Source: Allopusillimonas soli
GTDB lineage: Bacteria > Pseudomonadota > Gammaproteobacteria > Burkholderiales > Burkholderiaceae_B
Assembly (NCBI RefSeq): GCF_004153445.1
Contig: NZ_SDQC01000002.1
Location: forward strand, 62,001 to 126,000
Direction: 5' to 3'
DNA: 64,000 nt
How positions within the stretch are numbered: position 1 is the stretch's first letter; every line of letters begins with the position of its first letter. The notes under the pieces are model-generated. The model was not told where the DNA came from, searched no databases, and worked only from the letters and a program-made list of their open reading frames with translations. Shown in pieces: positions 28,436 through 37,933 of the stretch. Position numbers and translations under genes: made by a program.

Positions 28436-30040
28436 ATGGCCGTGACACATGTATTGATGCGCAGATTGCTTGCCTGTGCCCTTCTTGCGATAGGCTCCAT
28501 GGCTGCGATGGGAACGGGTGCGGCACAGCAGGATGCACGGCATCAAACACCCGCTGCCGCAGCGGCGCAGGCGGCGCATCAAGAGGCTGCGCTTGGCCTC
28601 AAGCAGATATCGCTGCTTAACCGTCTTACCTGGGGCGCCACGCCCGCGCTGGCGAAGCATTTGCAGGAAGTGGGCGACAAAGCCTTTATTGACGAGCAGC
28701 TTGAGCCCGGCCCCGCCAAGCTGCCATCGGCTGTGCAACGTGCAATAGATACCCTGCCGGTCTCCAAAGACCCTCAAGCTTTAGTGTTGCGAATTCGTCG
28801 TCGCCAAATTGACATGAGTAAAACGCAAGGCACCAGGATGGAGGAAAAGGAACGTGAAGAGTTCCAAGCTTGGATACTGGATTTTCAGCGCCAAGCGCAG
28901 CAGCGTACGCTATTTCGTGCTGTGTATTCTTCTAATCAGCTGCAAGAAAAAATGACTTGGTTTTGGATGAACCATTTCAGCGTATTTATAGGTAAAGGGC
29001 CAATTATGAGGCCGTTGATAGTTGATTATGAAGAACGCGTCGTGCACCCGCGCGCTTTGGGCAAATTCCAGGATCTTCTGGCAGCCACCATGCGTCATCC
29101 TGCTATGCTCGTCTACTTGGATAACCGTTTCAATTATGCCAAGAAAATCAATGAAAACTATGGCCGGGAATTGATGGAGCTACACACCCTGGGCGTGGAT
29201 GCAGGATACACCCAGAAGGACGTAATCGCGCTGAGCCATATTCTCACCGGGTTGGGGGTAAACCTTACCGGCAAGCAGCCCAAGCTGCCCAAGAAGCATA
29301 AAGATGATTATGTGCACGAGGGCCTGTTCGAGTTCAACCCCGCGCGGCACGATTATGGCGACAAGCAGTTCCTGGGACATACCATTCATGGCAAGGGCTT
29401 GGCGGAGATCGACGAGGTGGCCAAGCTGCTGGCCCATCAGCCCGCTACTGCAAAGCATATCAGCAAGAAACTCGCTGTTTACTTTGTAAGTGACGACCCC
29501 CCCGAAGCGCTGATAGACCATATGAGCAAGGTGTTTCTGGACAGCGACGGCGACATTGCCGCCACGCTGCGCGCCATGTTTGAAAGCCAGGCCTTCCAGC
29601 AGGCGCTGAGCAAGGAAGATTTCAAGGACCCTATGCGTTATGTAATGGCGTCTGTGCGCATGATGCATGGGGAGGGCGACCCCATTGTGAATGCGCAGCC
29701 GATTGTGGGATGGTTGGGGCAATTGGGTGAAGTACCTTATGGCCGGGTGACGCCAGATGGCTATCCATTGGAGCGCAGCGACTGGCAGGGGTCGGGCCAG
29801 ATGCAGACGCGGTTTGTTATTGCGCGAGGCATAGGCAGCCCGGCGGCGGGGCTGTATGAGAAGCCCGAAAAAGGCAAAAAGCCGGCGACACGCAAACCGC
29901 CAGAAGAAGCGCGTAAAGCCTACGCAGGCATCTTGCGCAACGGCGTCAGTAAGGCAACACGCCAGGCCTTGCAACAGGCAAACTCCCTGGCGGAGTGGAA
30001 TACTCTGCTTTTGTCTTCGCCCGACTTCATGAACCATTGA
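28436..30040 (+). CDS. DUF1800 family secreted protein
   Basis: A 534-residue exported protein. An N-terminal hydrophobic signal segment ends near residue 30. The DUF1800 hallmark LLNRLTWGAT follows near residue 61, and the family's conserved middle has WFWMNHFSV, the YGRELMELHTLG segment and IHGKG. Function is not established for the family. It is typically paired with a DUF1501 protein, as here, with 18 bases between the two. The pair may handle an extracellular polymer, but nothing in the sequence proves this. Confidence 0.88.
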   Translation: MAVTHVLMRRLLACALLAIGSMAAMGTGAAQQDARHQTPAAAAAQAAHQEAALGLKQISLLNRLTWGATPALAKHLQEVGDKAFIDEQLEPGPAKLPSAVQRAIDTLPVSKDPQALVLRIRRRQIDMSKTQGTRMEEKEREEFQAWILDFQRQAQQRTLFRAVYSSNQLQEKMTWFWMNHFSVFIGKGPIMRPLIVDYEERVVHPRALGKFQDLLAATMRHPAMLVYLDNRFNYAKKINENYGRELMELHTLGVDAGYTQKDVIALSHILTGLGVNLTGKQPKLPKKHKDDYVHEGLFEFNPARHDYGDKQFLGHTIHGKGLAEIDEVAKLLAHQPATAKHISKKLAVYFVSDDPPEALIDHMSKVFLDSDGDIAATLRAMFESQAFQQALSKEDFKDPMRYVMASVRMMHGEGDPIVNAQPIVGWLGQLGEVPYGRVTPDGYPLERSDWQGSGQMQTRFVIARGIGSPAAGLYEKPEKGKKPATRKPPEEARKAYAGILRNGVSKATRQALQQANSLAEWNTLLLSSPDFMNH

Positions 30041-30058
30041 TATTGCAGGTGGAAAGCC

Positions 30059-31306
30059 ATGCAACGACGCGATCTATTGAAATTTCTCGGCAGCCTGCCC
30101 GCAGCACGCATTGGGCAGTGCGCCACCGCCGGACTGGCGCTGGGCAGTACACGTCTGTACGCCGCGCCGCAAACAAATGCACGATTGCTTGTGGTATTCA
30201 TGCGCGGCGCCTACGATGCCAGCAACCTGCTGGTACCCATAGGCAGTGATTTCTATTACGAGTCGCGCAAGACCATTGCCATACCTCGCCCACAAGGGTC
30301 CGGCAAATCCAAGGCAGACGGCAAGGCGGTTGCCTTGCCGCTCGATGCCGACTGGGGCTTGCATCCCATCATGAAAGATACACTGCTGCCGTTGTACAAA
30401 GAAAAGCAGTTGGCATTCGTGAATTTTGCCGGCACCGATGATCTGACGCGCAGCCATTTCGACACGCAGAACACCATAGAGCTGGGCCAGGCCCTGAAGG
30501 GCCAGCGGGACTATGGCTCCGGCTTCCTGAACCGGCTGGTTGAGGTCATGGGTCGAAACAAGGCGCACCCCTGTGCATTCAGCGGCCAACTGCCCTTGAT
30601 CATGCGCGGCAAGGCGGATGTGCCCAATATTGCATTGGCTGCTCCCAAAATGGCCAAGCCGCTCAAGGAGCGTCAGCAGAAACTCATCCAGCGCATGTAC
30701 AAGGATTCGACGCTGGGCGACATGGTGCGCGAAGGCTTCACTGTACGCAATGCATCGGCGGATGCCATCAAGAAGGAAATGGACGAAGCCAGCGGCGGTG
30801 CAATCTCCGCGGCCGGTTTCAAGGGCGAGGCCCGCCGTGTCGCCACGCTGATGCGCGACCGCTTCAATGTGGGCTTCGTGGACGTGGGAGGCTGGGATAC
30901 GCACGTAAACCAGGGCGGCGTCGAAGGAGCGCTCGCCAAGCGGCTGGACATACTGGCTCAGGGCCTGAAAGGCTTTGCGGAAGGTATGGGCGACCAGTGG
31001 AAGAACACCGTGGTGGTCGTTGTCAGCGAATTTGGTCGCACCTTCCGCGAGAACGGCAACAGGGGCACCGACCACGGTCACGGCACCACCTATTGGGTCA
31101 TGGGCGGCTCGGTCAAGGGCGGTCAGATCGCCGGTGAACAAACCGAGCTGACAGCCAAAACCCTGAACCAGAACCGCGACTACCCCGTGCTGAACAATTA
31201 CCGTGATGTACTGGGCGGGCTATTCCAGCGCATGTATGGGCTGAACGCCAAGCAGGTACAGACGGTTTTTCCAGGGGCGAAGGCCAAGGATGTGGGGTTG
31301 GTTTGA
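30059..31306 (+). CDS. DUF1501 family protein, probable Tat substrate
   Basis: A 415-residue partner of the DUF1800 protein. The N-terminus MQRRDLLKFLG fits a Tat-type twin-arginine signal, with the mature part from about residue 40. DUF1501 has an alkaline phosphatase/sulfatase-like fold; here VDVGGWDTHVNQGG, VVVSEFGRTFRENG and GTDHGHGTTYW carry the conserved acidic and His residues. The biochemical role of the family is unknown. A perfect hairpin 68 bases downstream may end the transcript. Confidence 0.88.
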   Translation: MQRRDLLKFLGSLPAARIGQCATAGLALGSTRLYAAPQTNARLLVVFMRGAYDASNLLVPIGSDFYYESRKTIAIPRPQGSGKSKADGKAVALPLDADWGLHPIMKDTLLPLYKEKQLAFVNFAGTDDLTRSHFDTQNTIELGQALKGQRDYGSGFLNRLVEVMGRNKAHPCAFSGQLPLIMRGKADVPNIALAAPKMAKPLKERQQKLIQRMYKDSTLGDMVREGFTVRNASADAIKKEMDEASGGAISAAGFKGEARRVATLMRDRFNVGFVDVGGWDTHVNQGGVEGALAKRLDILAQGLKGFAEGMGDQWKNTVVVVVSEFGRTFRENGNRGTDHGHGTTYWVMGGSVKGGQIAGEQTELTAKTLNQNRDYPVLNNYRDVLGGLFQRMYGLNAKQVQTVFPGAKAKDVGLV

Positions 31307-31373
31307 TTTACGAACGCTTCAAAGATCGAAGTGCTCCGTCTACTAAAAATCAGCAAGCCCAAAATAATGCGAT

Positions 31374-31399
31374 CTGAACTTCTCCATATTGAAGTTCAG
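31374..31399 (+). repeat. Perfect inverted repeat downstream of the DUF1501 gene
   Basis: CTGAACTTC at 31374-31382 and GAAGTTCAG at 31391-31399 pair perfectly around an 8-base spacer. There is no immediate T tract, though a T8 run follows at about 31419. It may be a weak terminator or an operator for the downstream unit. Confidence 0.5.
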
Positions 31400-31466
31400 C
31401 TTAGAACGCTACTTTGATTTTTTTTCAAACCTGACTGCCTGCCCGTCACTAAACTGGCTTGGGAGA

Positions 31467-31492
31467 GCAATGGAGCATATTGGTTCCATTGC
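31467..31492 (+). promoter_or_regulatory. Inverted repeat upstream of the binding-protein operon
   Basis: GCAATGGA at 31467-31474 and TCCATTGC at 31485-31492 form a perfect 8-base dyad with a 10-base spacer, 35 bases before the ATG of the periplasmic binding protein. The position suits an operator or a leader hairpin; no regulator binding is known. Confidence 0.4.
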
Positions 31493-31527
31493 GTTTCTCT
31501 ATACCAGACTAAAAAAGAGGAGGCGTC

Positions 31528-32730
31528 ATGAAACTACTCAGCATTGCATTGATGCTGGCTGTAGCGACCTTGAGCGGGGTCGCGTATGCCGATAATGAAT
31601 CAGTCAAAATTGGCGTGCTCACGGATATGAGCGGGCCGTACGCTGACGTTGTTGGCGAGGGCTCTGTCATAGCGACTCAGCTGGCTGCCGAAGACTGTAA
31701 GGCGAAGGAATGCAAGGGAATGAAGATCGAGGTGATACCTGGTGATCATCAAAATCGCCCGGATATCGGCCTGCAGATAGCTCGAAAATGGATAGATGTG
31801 GACCACGTTGATGCCATGGTGGACCTGACGAATTCGGCTATTGCCTTGGGCGTGGCGCGAATGCTGAAGGATAAAACGCATGTTATTGGCCTTTTCTCCG
31901 GGCCCGGCACTACCAAACTCGCGAACGACGCATGCGTTCCAAATGGCTTTAAGTGGATGTATGACACATACTCATTAGCCGTTGCGCCTATCAAAGCGCT
32001 AAAGCAGAAAGGCATCAAGTCCATATACATCATCACCGCCGATTATGCATTTGGACATCAACTTGAAAAAGATGCTATGGATACTGCTAAAGAAGTGGGT
32101 ATTGAGGTTAAAGGCTCAGTTCGTCATCCGCTTAACAATTTCGATTTCTCTTCTTTCCTGATGGGCGCACAGGCGTCAGGGGCGGAGGCCATCGTCCTTG
32201 CGAATGCGGGTAATGACACAATTACGGCACTTAAGCAGGCGGCCGAGTTCGGTTTGACAAAGAGCCATAGCATTACGGCGTTGTTAATGATGCTGACGGA
32301 TGTTCATGCAGTGGGTCTTGAGCAGGCGCAAGGCCTGACATATGTGACCGGGTACTATTCGGACCTGAACGAACAAGCGCGTTCCTTTGCAAAACGATTT
32401 GAAGAGCGGCACGGGAGGGCGCCAACGATGACTCAAGCGGGGACATACTCGGCGGCGTTGCATTATTTGCGTGCTGTAGCAAAAGCAGGGACTACTGACG
32501 GTGTAAAGGTGGGGCCTGTAATGCGTGAGATGAAGGTGTCCGATGACGTTATTCAGAGCGGATATATTCGTGAAGATGGCCTGCTTATACATGATATGTA
32601 TTTGGTTCAAGTGAAAAGTCCAAGTGAAAGTAAGCGGCCATGGGATTACGAAAAATTGATTGCTACTATTCCTGGTGACGATGCTTACAGTCCTTTGGAA
32701 AAGTCCACATGCCCACTTTTGAAACAATAA
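31528..32730 (+). CDS. Periplasmic substrate-binding protein, branched-chain amino acid type
   Basis: A 400-residue type I periplasmic binding protein (Peripla_BP_6/LivK class). A signal peptide with cleavage after VAYA near residue 21 precedes IGVLTDMSGPYADVVG, the usual N-terminal strand and ligand loop. No permease or ATPase genes lie nearby, so it must use a transporter encoded elsewhere. It has a good AGGAGG ribosome binding site. It leads a same-strand run with hydantoinase, aminotransferase and flavin reductase genes and so probably binds their substrate, perhaps a cyclic amide or amino acid. Confidence 0.88.
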   Translation: MKLLSIALMLAVATLSGVAYADNESVKIGVLTDMSGPYADVVGEGSVIATQLAAEDCKAKECKGMKIEVIPGDHQNRPDIGLQIARKWIDVDHVDAMVDLTNSAIALGVARMLKDKTHVIGLFSGPGTTKLANDACVPNGFKWMYDTYSLAVAPIKALKQKGIKSIYIITADYAFGHQLEKDAMDTAKEVGIEVKGSVRHPLNNFDFSSFLMGAQASGAEAIVLANAGNDTITALKQAAEFGLTKSHSITALLMMLTDVHAVGLEQAQGLTYVTGYYSDLNEQARSFAKRFEERHGRAPTMTQAGTYSAALHYLRAVAKAGTTDGVKVGPVMREMKVSDDVIQSGYIREDGLLIHDMYLVQVKSPSESKRPWDYEKLIATIPGDDAYSPLEKSTCPLLKQ

Positions 32731-32776
32731 TGACTAGCATATCTATGGGTTCATCTTGTGGTTCAAAAGGATTAGC

Positions 32777-34888
32777 ATGAGCATAGAAATTGCGTTCGAC
32801 ATAGGTGGGACATTTACCGACTTTGCCGTTAGGATAGATGGCAGCATCCAAACCAAATTTCTAAAGATTCCCACCACAAGCGAACAACCTGCCATTGCAG
32901 CGCTGAATGGCTTGGAGGAGCTACTTGCGGAAAATGCCGGCAGGGAGTCGGATGTTGAGTTGCTACTGCACGCTACCACTATCGCAACCAACGCTATCTT
33001 GGAGCGTAAGGGGGCGAAGACCGCCCTGATTACAACGCGTGGTTTTAGGGATGTTCTTCTTATCGGACGCCAGAAGCGGCACGAAACCTTCAATTTGAAT
33101 TTAAGTAAGCCTCCTGCGCTGATCAAGCGTAGCCATGTACTGGAAATAAGCGAGAGGATTTCGGCCCGCGGAGAGGTTCTTGTACACCCAGATGAGGATG
33201 AAGTTCATTCCTTGGTTCAACAGTTGAAAAAGCTTGACGTGCAGTCTGTCGCTGTGTGCTTTCTACATGCATACAGCAATCCCAGGAATGAATTGAAAGT
33301 AGCAGCAGCTTTAAAGGAAGCGCTGCCTGATGTAGACATCTCGCTATCATCTGAAGTGAGTCCACGTATTCGGGAGTATGAGCGAACCAATACGACTGTT
33401 GCGAATGCCTACGTGCGGCCTCTCGTTCGTGATTACGTCGCCGATCTAAAAGAAACTGTGGGTGGCCTGGGGATTCGATCCGCCATGCATATCATGCAGT
33501 CAAACGGAGGCTTGGTGCCTGCTGAGATGGCATGCCAGAATCCCATCCGTATCGTTGAATCCGGCCCTGCCGCTGGTGTCTTGATGTGTGCCTCCATGGG
33601 TCATACGGAAGGCATTAAGGACATTCTCACGTTTGATATGGGTGGTACTACTGCCAAGCTGGGCGCCATTGATGATGGACAGGCTGCGGTGACCTCCTCA
33701 TTTGAGGTGGATCTCATAGACTATAAACGAGGCAGCGGTCTTCCCTTAAATGTGTCAAGCGTAGAACTGATAGAGATAGGGGCAGGAGGAGGAAGCATTG
33801 CTCATGTTGAGGCTGGTGTCATCAGCGTAGGTCCGGAAAGCGCATCCTCCACCCCAGGCCCTGCCTGCTACGGCCGAGGAGGACGTGAACCGACTGTTAC
33901 CGATGCCAACCTCGTACTAGGCTACATAGATGCGGAAGATTTCAATGGCAAAGCATTCCAGCTGCATTACGACGCTGCCTATGAGGTAATTCAAAGGCAT
34001 ATTGCGGAGCCACTGAGGTTGAGTGTTGAAAAATCCGCATGGGCAATTCATACTTTGGCCACAAATAAAATGGAGCGCGCACTACGCAATGTCTCGATAG
34101 AGCGTGGGCGTGATCCTCGCTTATATACCATGGTGGCGTTCGGTGGCGCTGGGCCGCTTCATGCGGCGAGACTCGCACGGCAAGCGTCCATTCCCCGGTT
34201 AATGATTCCCATGGGTGCGGGAGTTGGCTCTGCCATTGGACTGCTTAACGCTCCAACAAAGCTGGATGCTTCAAGAACACATGCAGTGTTACTTGACACT
34301 CAATACGTTGAAGTCATCCAGGAAATCTTTGCGCAACTTGAAGAACAAGTAAGAAATCAAGTCGAAAAAATTGGTGAAGGGCTTAAGAAGTTCAATTTCA
34401 GCCGTCATGCATACATGCGATTCGCAGGGCAGGGTTTTGAAATAAAAGTCGAACTGGATAGCGGCACGATTGACGACTCCTTTGTATTGTCAGCACGAAA
34501 TCGCTTTGAATCCCGCTATCAGGATATTTACGGCGCTGTAAACCCCACTGGCTCGGTGGAGGTGATTGACTGGCATGTCAGCGCAACAAGCGCCAATACA
34601 TACCCTGGCGGTGAGTGGACTCATGGAATGGGGCACAAGACATTGTCGGATAAATCATCAAGCGCTAGTGCCAGCCGAACTCGCCCGGTCTATTTTCCTG
34701 AAACTGACGGCTTCGCCCCTTGTCCAGTTTATGAACGTGAACAGCTGGAGCCGGGCCATTTCATTGTTGGACCGGCAGTGATTCAGGAGCGGGAGACTGC
34801 AACAGTGCTTCTGCCGGGTGACCGGGCAAACGTTAGTGAGTATGGAAACATACTAATTGATATAGAGGCTGATCCATGTCTGACGTGA
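32777..34888 (+). CDS. hyuA: Hydantoinase/oxoprolinase subunit A
   Basis: The 703-residue protein belongs to the ATP-dependent N-methylhydantoinase/5-oxoprolinase/acetone carboxylase alpha family. The N-terminal ATP-binding motif DIGGTFTDFAV is at residues 8-18 and a second FDMGGTTAK at 286-294. With subunit B it hydrolyses or carboxylates cyclic amide or ketone substrates at the cost of ATP. I use ATG 32777, with AAAGG six bases upstream; an upstream ATG at 32756 has no support. It overlaps hyuB by 13 bases. The actual substrate is open. Confidence 0.9.
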   Translation: MSIEIAFDIGGTFTDFAVRIDGSIQTKFLKIPTTSEQPAIAALNGLEELLAENAGRESDVELLLHATTIATNAILERKGAKTALITTRGFRDVLLIGRQKRHETFNLNLSKPPALIKRSHVLEISERISARGEVLVHPDEDEVHSLVQQLKKLDVQSVAVCFLHAYSNPRNELKVAAALKEALPDVDISLSSEVSPRIREYERTNTTVANAYVRPLVRDYVADLKETVGGLGIRSAMHIMQSNGGLVPAEMACQNPIRIVESGPAAGVLMCASMGHTEGIKDILTFDMGGTTAKLGAIDDGQAAVTSSFEVDLIDYKRGSGLPLNVSSVELIEIGAGGGSIAHVEAGVISVGPESASSTPGPACYGRGGREPTVTDANLVLGYIDAEDFNGKAFQLHYDAAYEVIQRHIAEPLRLSVEKSAWAIHTLATNKMERALRNVSIERGRDPRLYTMVAFGGAGPLHAARLARQASIPRLMIPMGAGVGSAIGLLNAPTKLDASRTHAVLLDTQYVEVIQEIFAQLEEQVRNQVEKIGEGLKKFNFSRHAYMRFAGQGFEIKVELDSGTIDDSFVLSARNRFESRYQDIYGAVNPTGSVEVIDWHVSATSANTYPGGEWTHGMGHKTLSDKSSSASASRTRPVYFPETDGFAPCPVYEREQLEPGHFIVGPAVIQERETATVLLPGDRANVSEYGNILIDIEADPCLT

Positions 34889-36594
34889 GCACTGTGACTT
34901 CAGTCACGAAACCCAATATTGATGCCGTGACTATTTCGGTTCTTTGGAGTTCTTTGGTTGCCATCACTGAAGAGATGGGAACGGCACTACGTAATTCGGC
35001 ATACTCCGCTGCAGTCAGAGAAGGGGATGATTTTTCTACAGGACTTTTTGACCGGCATGGGCGCTTGATAGCCCAAGGGAATTTCACGCCAGGTCATTTG
35101 GGAGCAATGCCGTATGTTTTGGAGAATGTTGAGCATTACTTTCCCCGAAAGGAAATGCGTCCTGGAGATGGATTTCTGCTTAACGATTCACAATTAGGTT
35201 CGGGTCACTTTCCTGACTGCTTTTTGGTCACACCAATATTTGACGGTAGTGTACTTATCGGATACTCGGTCACCATAGCGCATCAAGTCGATGTTGGTGG
35301 AGCAGCTGCGGGTTCACAAATGGTGCAAGGCGTATCTGAAGCATTTCAAGAAGGTCTTCGTATACTTCCCACACGAGTGATGGCCAACTATCAGTTTGAT
35401 GACAACGTAATTAGGCTAATTTTGGGCAATGTCAGAATGCCTGAGATAATGCTGGGCGATCTTACGGCACAAAAAAATGCCAATCTTTCAGGTGCGCAAC
35501 AATTCTTGGATTTGTACAAGCGCCATGGTGAAGAGGTTTTCGATGGCACGGTGTCAATAATTCTTGAGCGCACTGAAGCAGACATGCGAGAGCGATTGTT
35601 GTCGCTCCCACAAGGAAGTTTTTCTTTTGATGACTATCTTGATGATGCCGGGCCCGGTACGGAGCCCGTATGTATTGCTGTCGATATAGAGGTCAGGAAT
35701 GGTGAAATAGTATTGGACTTCTCGCGCAGCAGCGATCAAGTTGATGCTGCCATCAATTCGTACATCAACTATACGAGAGCGTACAGTTATTTTGCTATTA
35801 AGGTTCTGACTCAGGCGACATTGCCTCAAAATGCAGGGGCCATCTCGCCTATCAAGATTAGATCACGTGAAGGTTCTTTTATGAATCCTTGCTTTCCCGC
35901 TCCTTCTGGCGGGCGGGCCACTGTACAGGTGAGGATCTATGAGGTGATCAACGGTGCGCTATCAAAGGCTGTTCCAAACAGGGTGCTGGCGGGATTCTCT
36001 CACTGGAGCAACCCGAACATAGGCGGAATTGATCCGAACACGGGCTCTCCGTTCGTCTACTATGACCTCATCATGGGTGGGTACGGTGCCATGTCTTGCA
36101 AGGATGGGGCTGAGGCGATGGCTCCCGTGATGAATTGCGCCAATATTCCGATCGAAATGCACGAGCTTACTTGTCCAGTACGCATATTGCGGTTTGGCTT
36201 CATTACGGATTCGGGCGGAGCGGGCCAATACAGAGGTGGTTGTGGTATTCAAAAAGATGTCGAACTCCTTGCAGACAAGGGAAAGTTGACGCTGCTGAGT
36301 GATCGACATGTATTTGCGCCGTATGGTTTGGAGGGCGGCATGCCCGGAGGTATCGGAAAAACCACGTTGCTGCGGAATGGAAAACCTCGGGAACTGGGAT
36401 CGAAAGAGGTAATGGATCTGCGTCGTGGGGACATCGTTTGTTTCAACACTTCTGGTGCGGGCGGGCACGGCGATCCAAGCCTGCGTTCGCCGGCGCTCAT
36501 TGCCCAGGATATCGAAGAGGGCTATTTCTCCATGGAGCTGTCTGAATCCACCTATGGAAAGGAGTCTCTTTCGCTGGCCACTAACAAAGATTGA
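34876..36594 (+). CDS. hyuB: Hydantoinase/oxoprolinase subunit B
   Basis: The 572-residue partner of subunit A. It shows the family's conserved EEMGTALRNSAYS segment near residue 34, GDDFSTGLFD, GHLGAMPY, a GHFPDCFLVTP stretch that contributes metal ligands, and the C-terminal GGAGQYRGGCG segment near 445. The two chains form the catalytic complex in the cytosol. Composition of this operon is lower in GC than the flanking cys and BKACE regions, which suggests separate acquisition. Confidence 0.9.
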   Translation: MSDVSTVTSVTKPNIDAVTISVLWSSLVAITEEMGTALRNSAYSAAVREGDDFSTGLFDRHGRLIAQGNFTPGHLGAMPYVLENVEHYFPRKEMRPGDGFLLNDSQLGSGHFPDCFLVTPIFDGSVLIGYSVTIAHQVDVGGAAAGSQMVQGVSEAFQEGLRILPTRVMANYQFDDNVIRLILGNVRMPEIMLGDLTAQKNANLSGAQQFLDLYKRHGEEVFDGTVSIILERTEADMRERLLSLPQGSFSFDDYLDDAGPGTEPVCIAVDIEVRNGEIVLDFSRSSDQVDAAINSYINYTRAYSYFAIKVLTQATLPQNAGAISPIKIRSREGSFMNPCFPAPSGGRATVQVRIYEVINGALSKAVPNRVLAGFSHWSNPNIGGIDPNTGSPFVYYDLIMGGYGAMSCKDGAEAMAPVMNCANIPIEMHELTCPVRILRFGFITDSGGAGQYRGGCGIQKDVELLADKGKLTLLSDRHVFAPYGLEGGMPGGIGKTTLLRNGKPRELGSKEVMDLRRGDIVCFNTSGAGGHGDPSLRSPALIAQDIEEGYFSMELSESTYGKESLSLATNKD

Positions 36595-36666
36595 TACCCT
36601 AATCCGCAAAGAAAAATTTTAATTGAACAACGTAAGAACCATGTTTGCCATACCTCTTGGACAGCT

Positions 36667-37893
36667 ATGACTAATGTAATTCATGAGCCTGTTGAATCGG
36701 CGACTGCACAATTCAGCTCGGAAGCACTTATTCCAACCCATAAGCGTTTACCCGTTACCTTTACGCACGGAAACGGTGCCTGGTTGTGGGACACGCAAGG
36801 TAAAAAATATCTAGATGCGCTAGCTGGAATTGCTGTCAACACTTTGGGGCACGCCCATCCCGCACTTGTAAAAGCGGTTAGTGAACAAGCAGCACAGCTT
36901 ATCCATATTTCAAATAATTATTTCATTCCACAGCAAATTAGACTGGCAGAACGCTTGGTGTCAATGTCTGGATTGCGACAAGCTTTTTTCGTGAATTCAG
37001 GAGCTGAAGCAAACGAATGTGCCATTAAGTTGGCACGCATGCTGGGGCATAAGCGAGGCATATCTGTTCCCAAAATTCTTGTCATGGAGAAGGCTTTTCA
37101 TGGGCGTACCATGGGCAGCCTGTCCGCAACTGCCAAACAAAGCATCCGAGAGGGCTTTGGTCCGTTGCTGGAAGGGTTTGAACGCGTTCGTTTTGACATA
37201 GAAGAGATTGAAAACGCGTCGAAGGATCCGGATGTTGTTGCTGTTCTGTTGGAGGTAATTCAAGGCGAAGGAGGTATCAATCTGCTTCCGGAGGACTCGT
37301 TGAGGAGACTCAGGAAGCTTTGCGATGAGCGCGATATTCTGTTGATGCTTGATGAAGTTCAAACGGGTATTGCACGCACGGGAAAACTTTTTGCTTATCA
37401 GCACGCGAATATTGTTCCTGATGTGCTCGCTCTGGCGAAAGGGCTTGGCGGCGGAGTTCCAATTGGCGCTTGCCTTATCGGCGAGAGAGCCATGGATATC
37501 TTTTCAGTGGGTAGCCATGGCTCCACCTTCGGGGGAAACCCGCTTGTATGTGCTGCAGCAAATGCGGTGCTCGACGTCGTTGAGCAGGAAAGGCTGTATG
37601 ACAATGCACGAGTGATAGGAAATTTTATTGCTCATGAATTTCAAAAAAAGCTTGTGGATGTCCCTGGTGTACGCGGCGTACGCGGTGCTGGCTTGCTGAT
37701 TGGTATAGAACTGGAACAGCCATGTGGTTCTCTACCCGCTTTGGCCCTCGATGCGGGACTACTGATAAGCGTTACAGCTGATAATGTTGTCCGTCTAGCA
37801 CCACCGCTAATCTTGTCGCAGTCTGAAGCGGAGTACCTGGTCGATACGTTGGTATCTGTGATTCGAGATTATGTAACAAGAACCCGGTCATAG
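36667..37893 (+). CDS. Class III aminotransferase (acetylornithine/succinylornithine type)
   Basis: A 408-residue PLP enzyme of the ArgD/GabT group. NSGAEANE at 110-117 binds the cofactor phosphate, FHGRT at 144-148 stacks on the ring, DEVQTG at 229-234 holds the ring-nitrogen Asp and K258 in LALAKGLGGG is the Schiff-base lysine. It would transaminate an omega- or delta-amino group with 2-oxoglutarate. It follows hyuB by 72 bases, so an amino acid released by the hydantoinase-like enzyme is a plausible substrate. Arginine biosynthesis is less likely in this context. Confidence 0.87.
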   Translation: MTNVIHEPVESATAQFSSEALIPTHKRLPVTFTHGNGAWLWDTQGKKYLDALAGIAVNTLGHAHPALVKAVSEQAAQLIHISNNYFIPQQIRLAERLVSMSGLRQAFFVNSGAEANECAIKLARMLGHKRGISVPKILVMEKAFHGRTMGSLSATAKQSIREGFGPLLEGFERVRFDIEEIENASKDPDVVAVLLEVIQGEGGINLLPEDSLRRLRKLCDERDILLMLDEVQTGIARTGKLFAYQHANIVPDVLALAKGLGGGVPIGACLIGERAMDIFSVGSHGSTFGGNPLVCAAANAVLDVVEQERLYDNARVIGNFIAHEFQKKLVDVPGVRGVRGAGLLIGIELEQPCGSLPALALDAGLLISVTADNVVRLAPPLILSQSEAEYLVDTLVSVIRDYVTRTRS

Positions 37894-37933
37894 AACTGTA
37901 GAAATTCTGCATTCCACTATATATAGGTTCATT

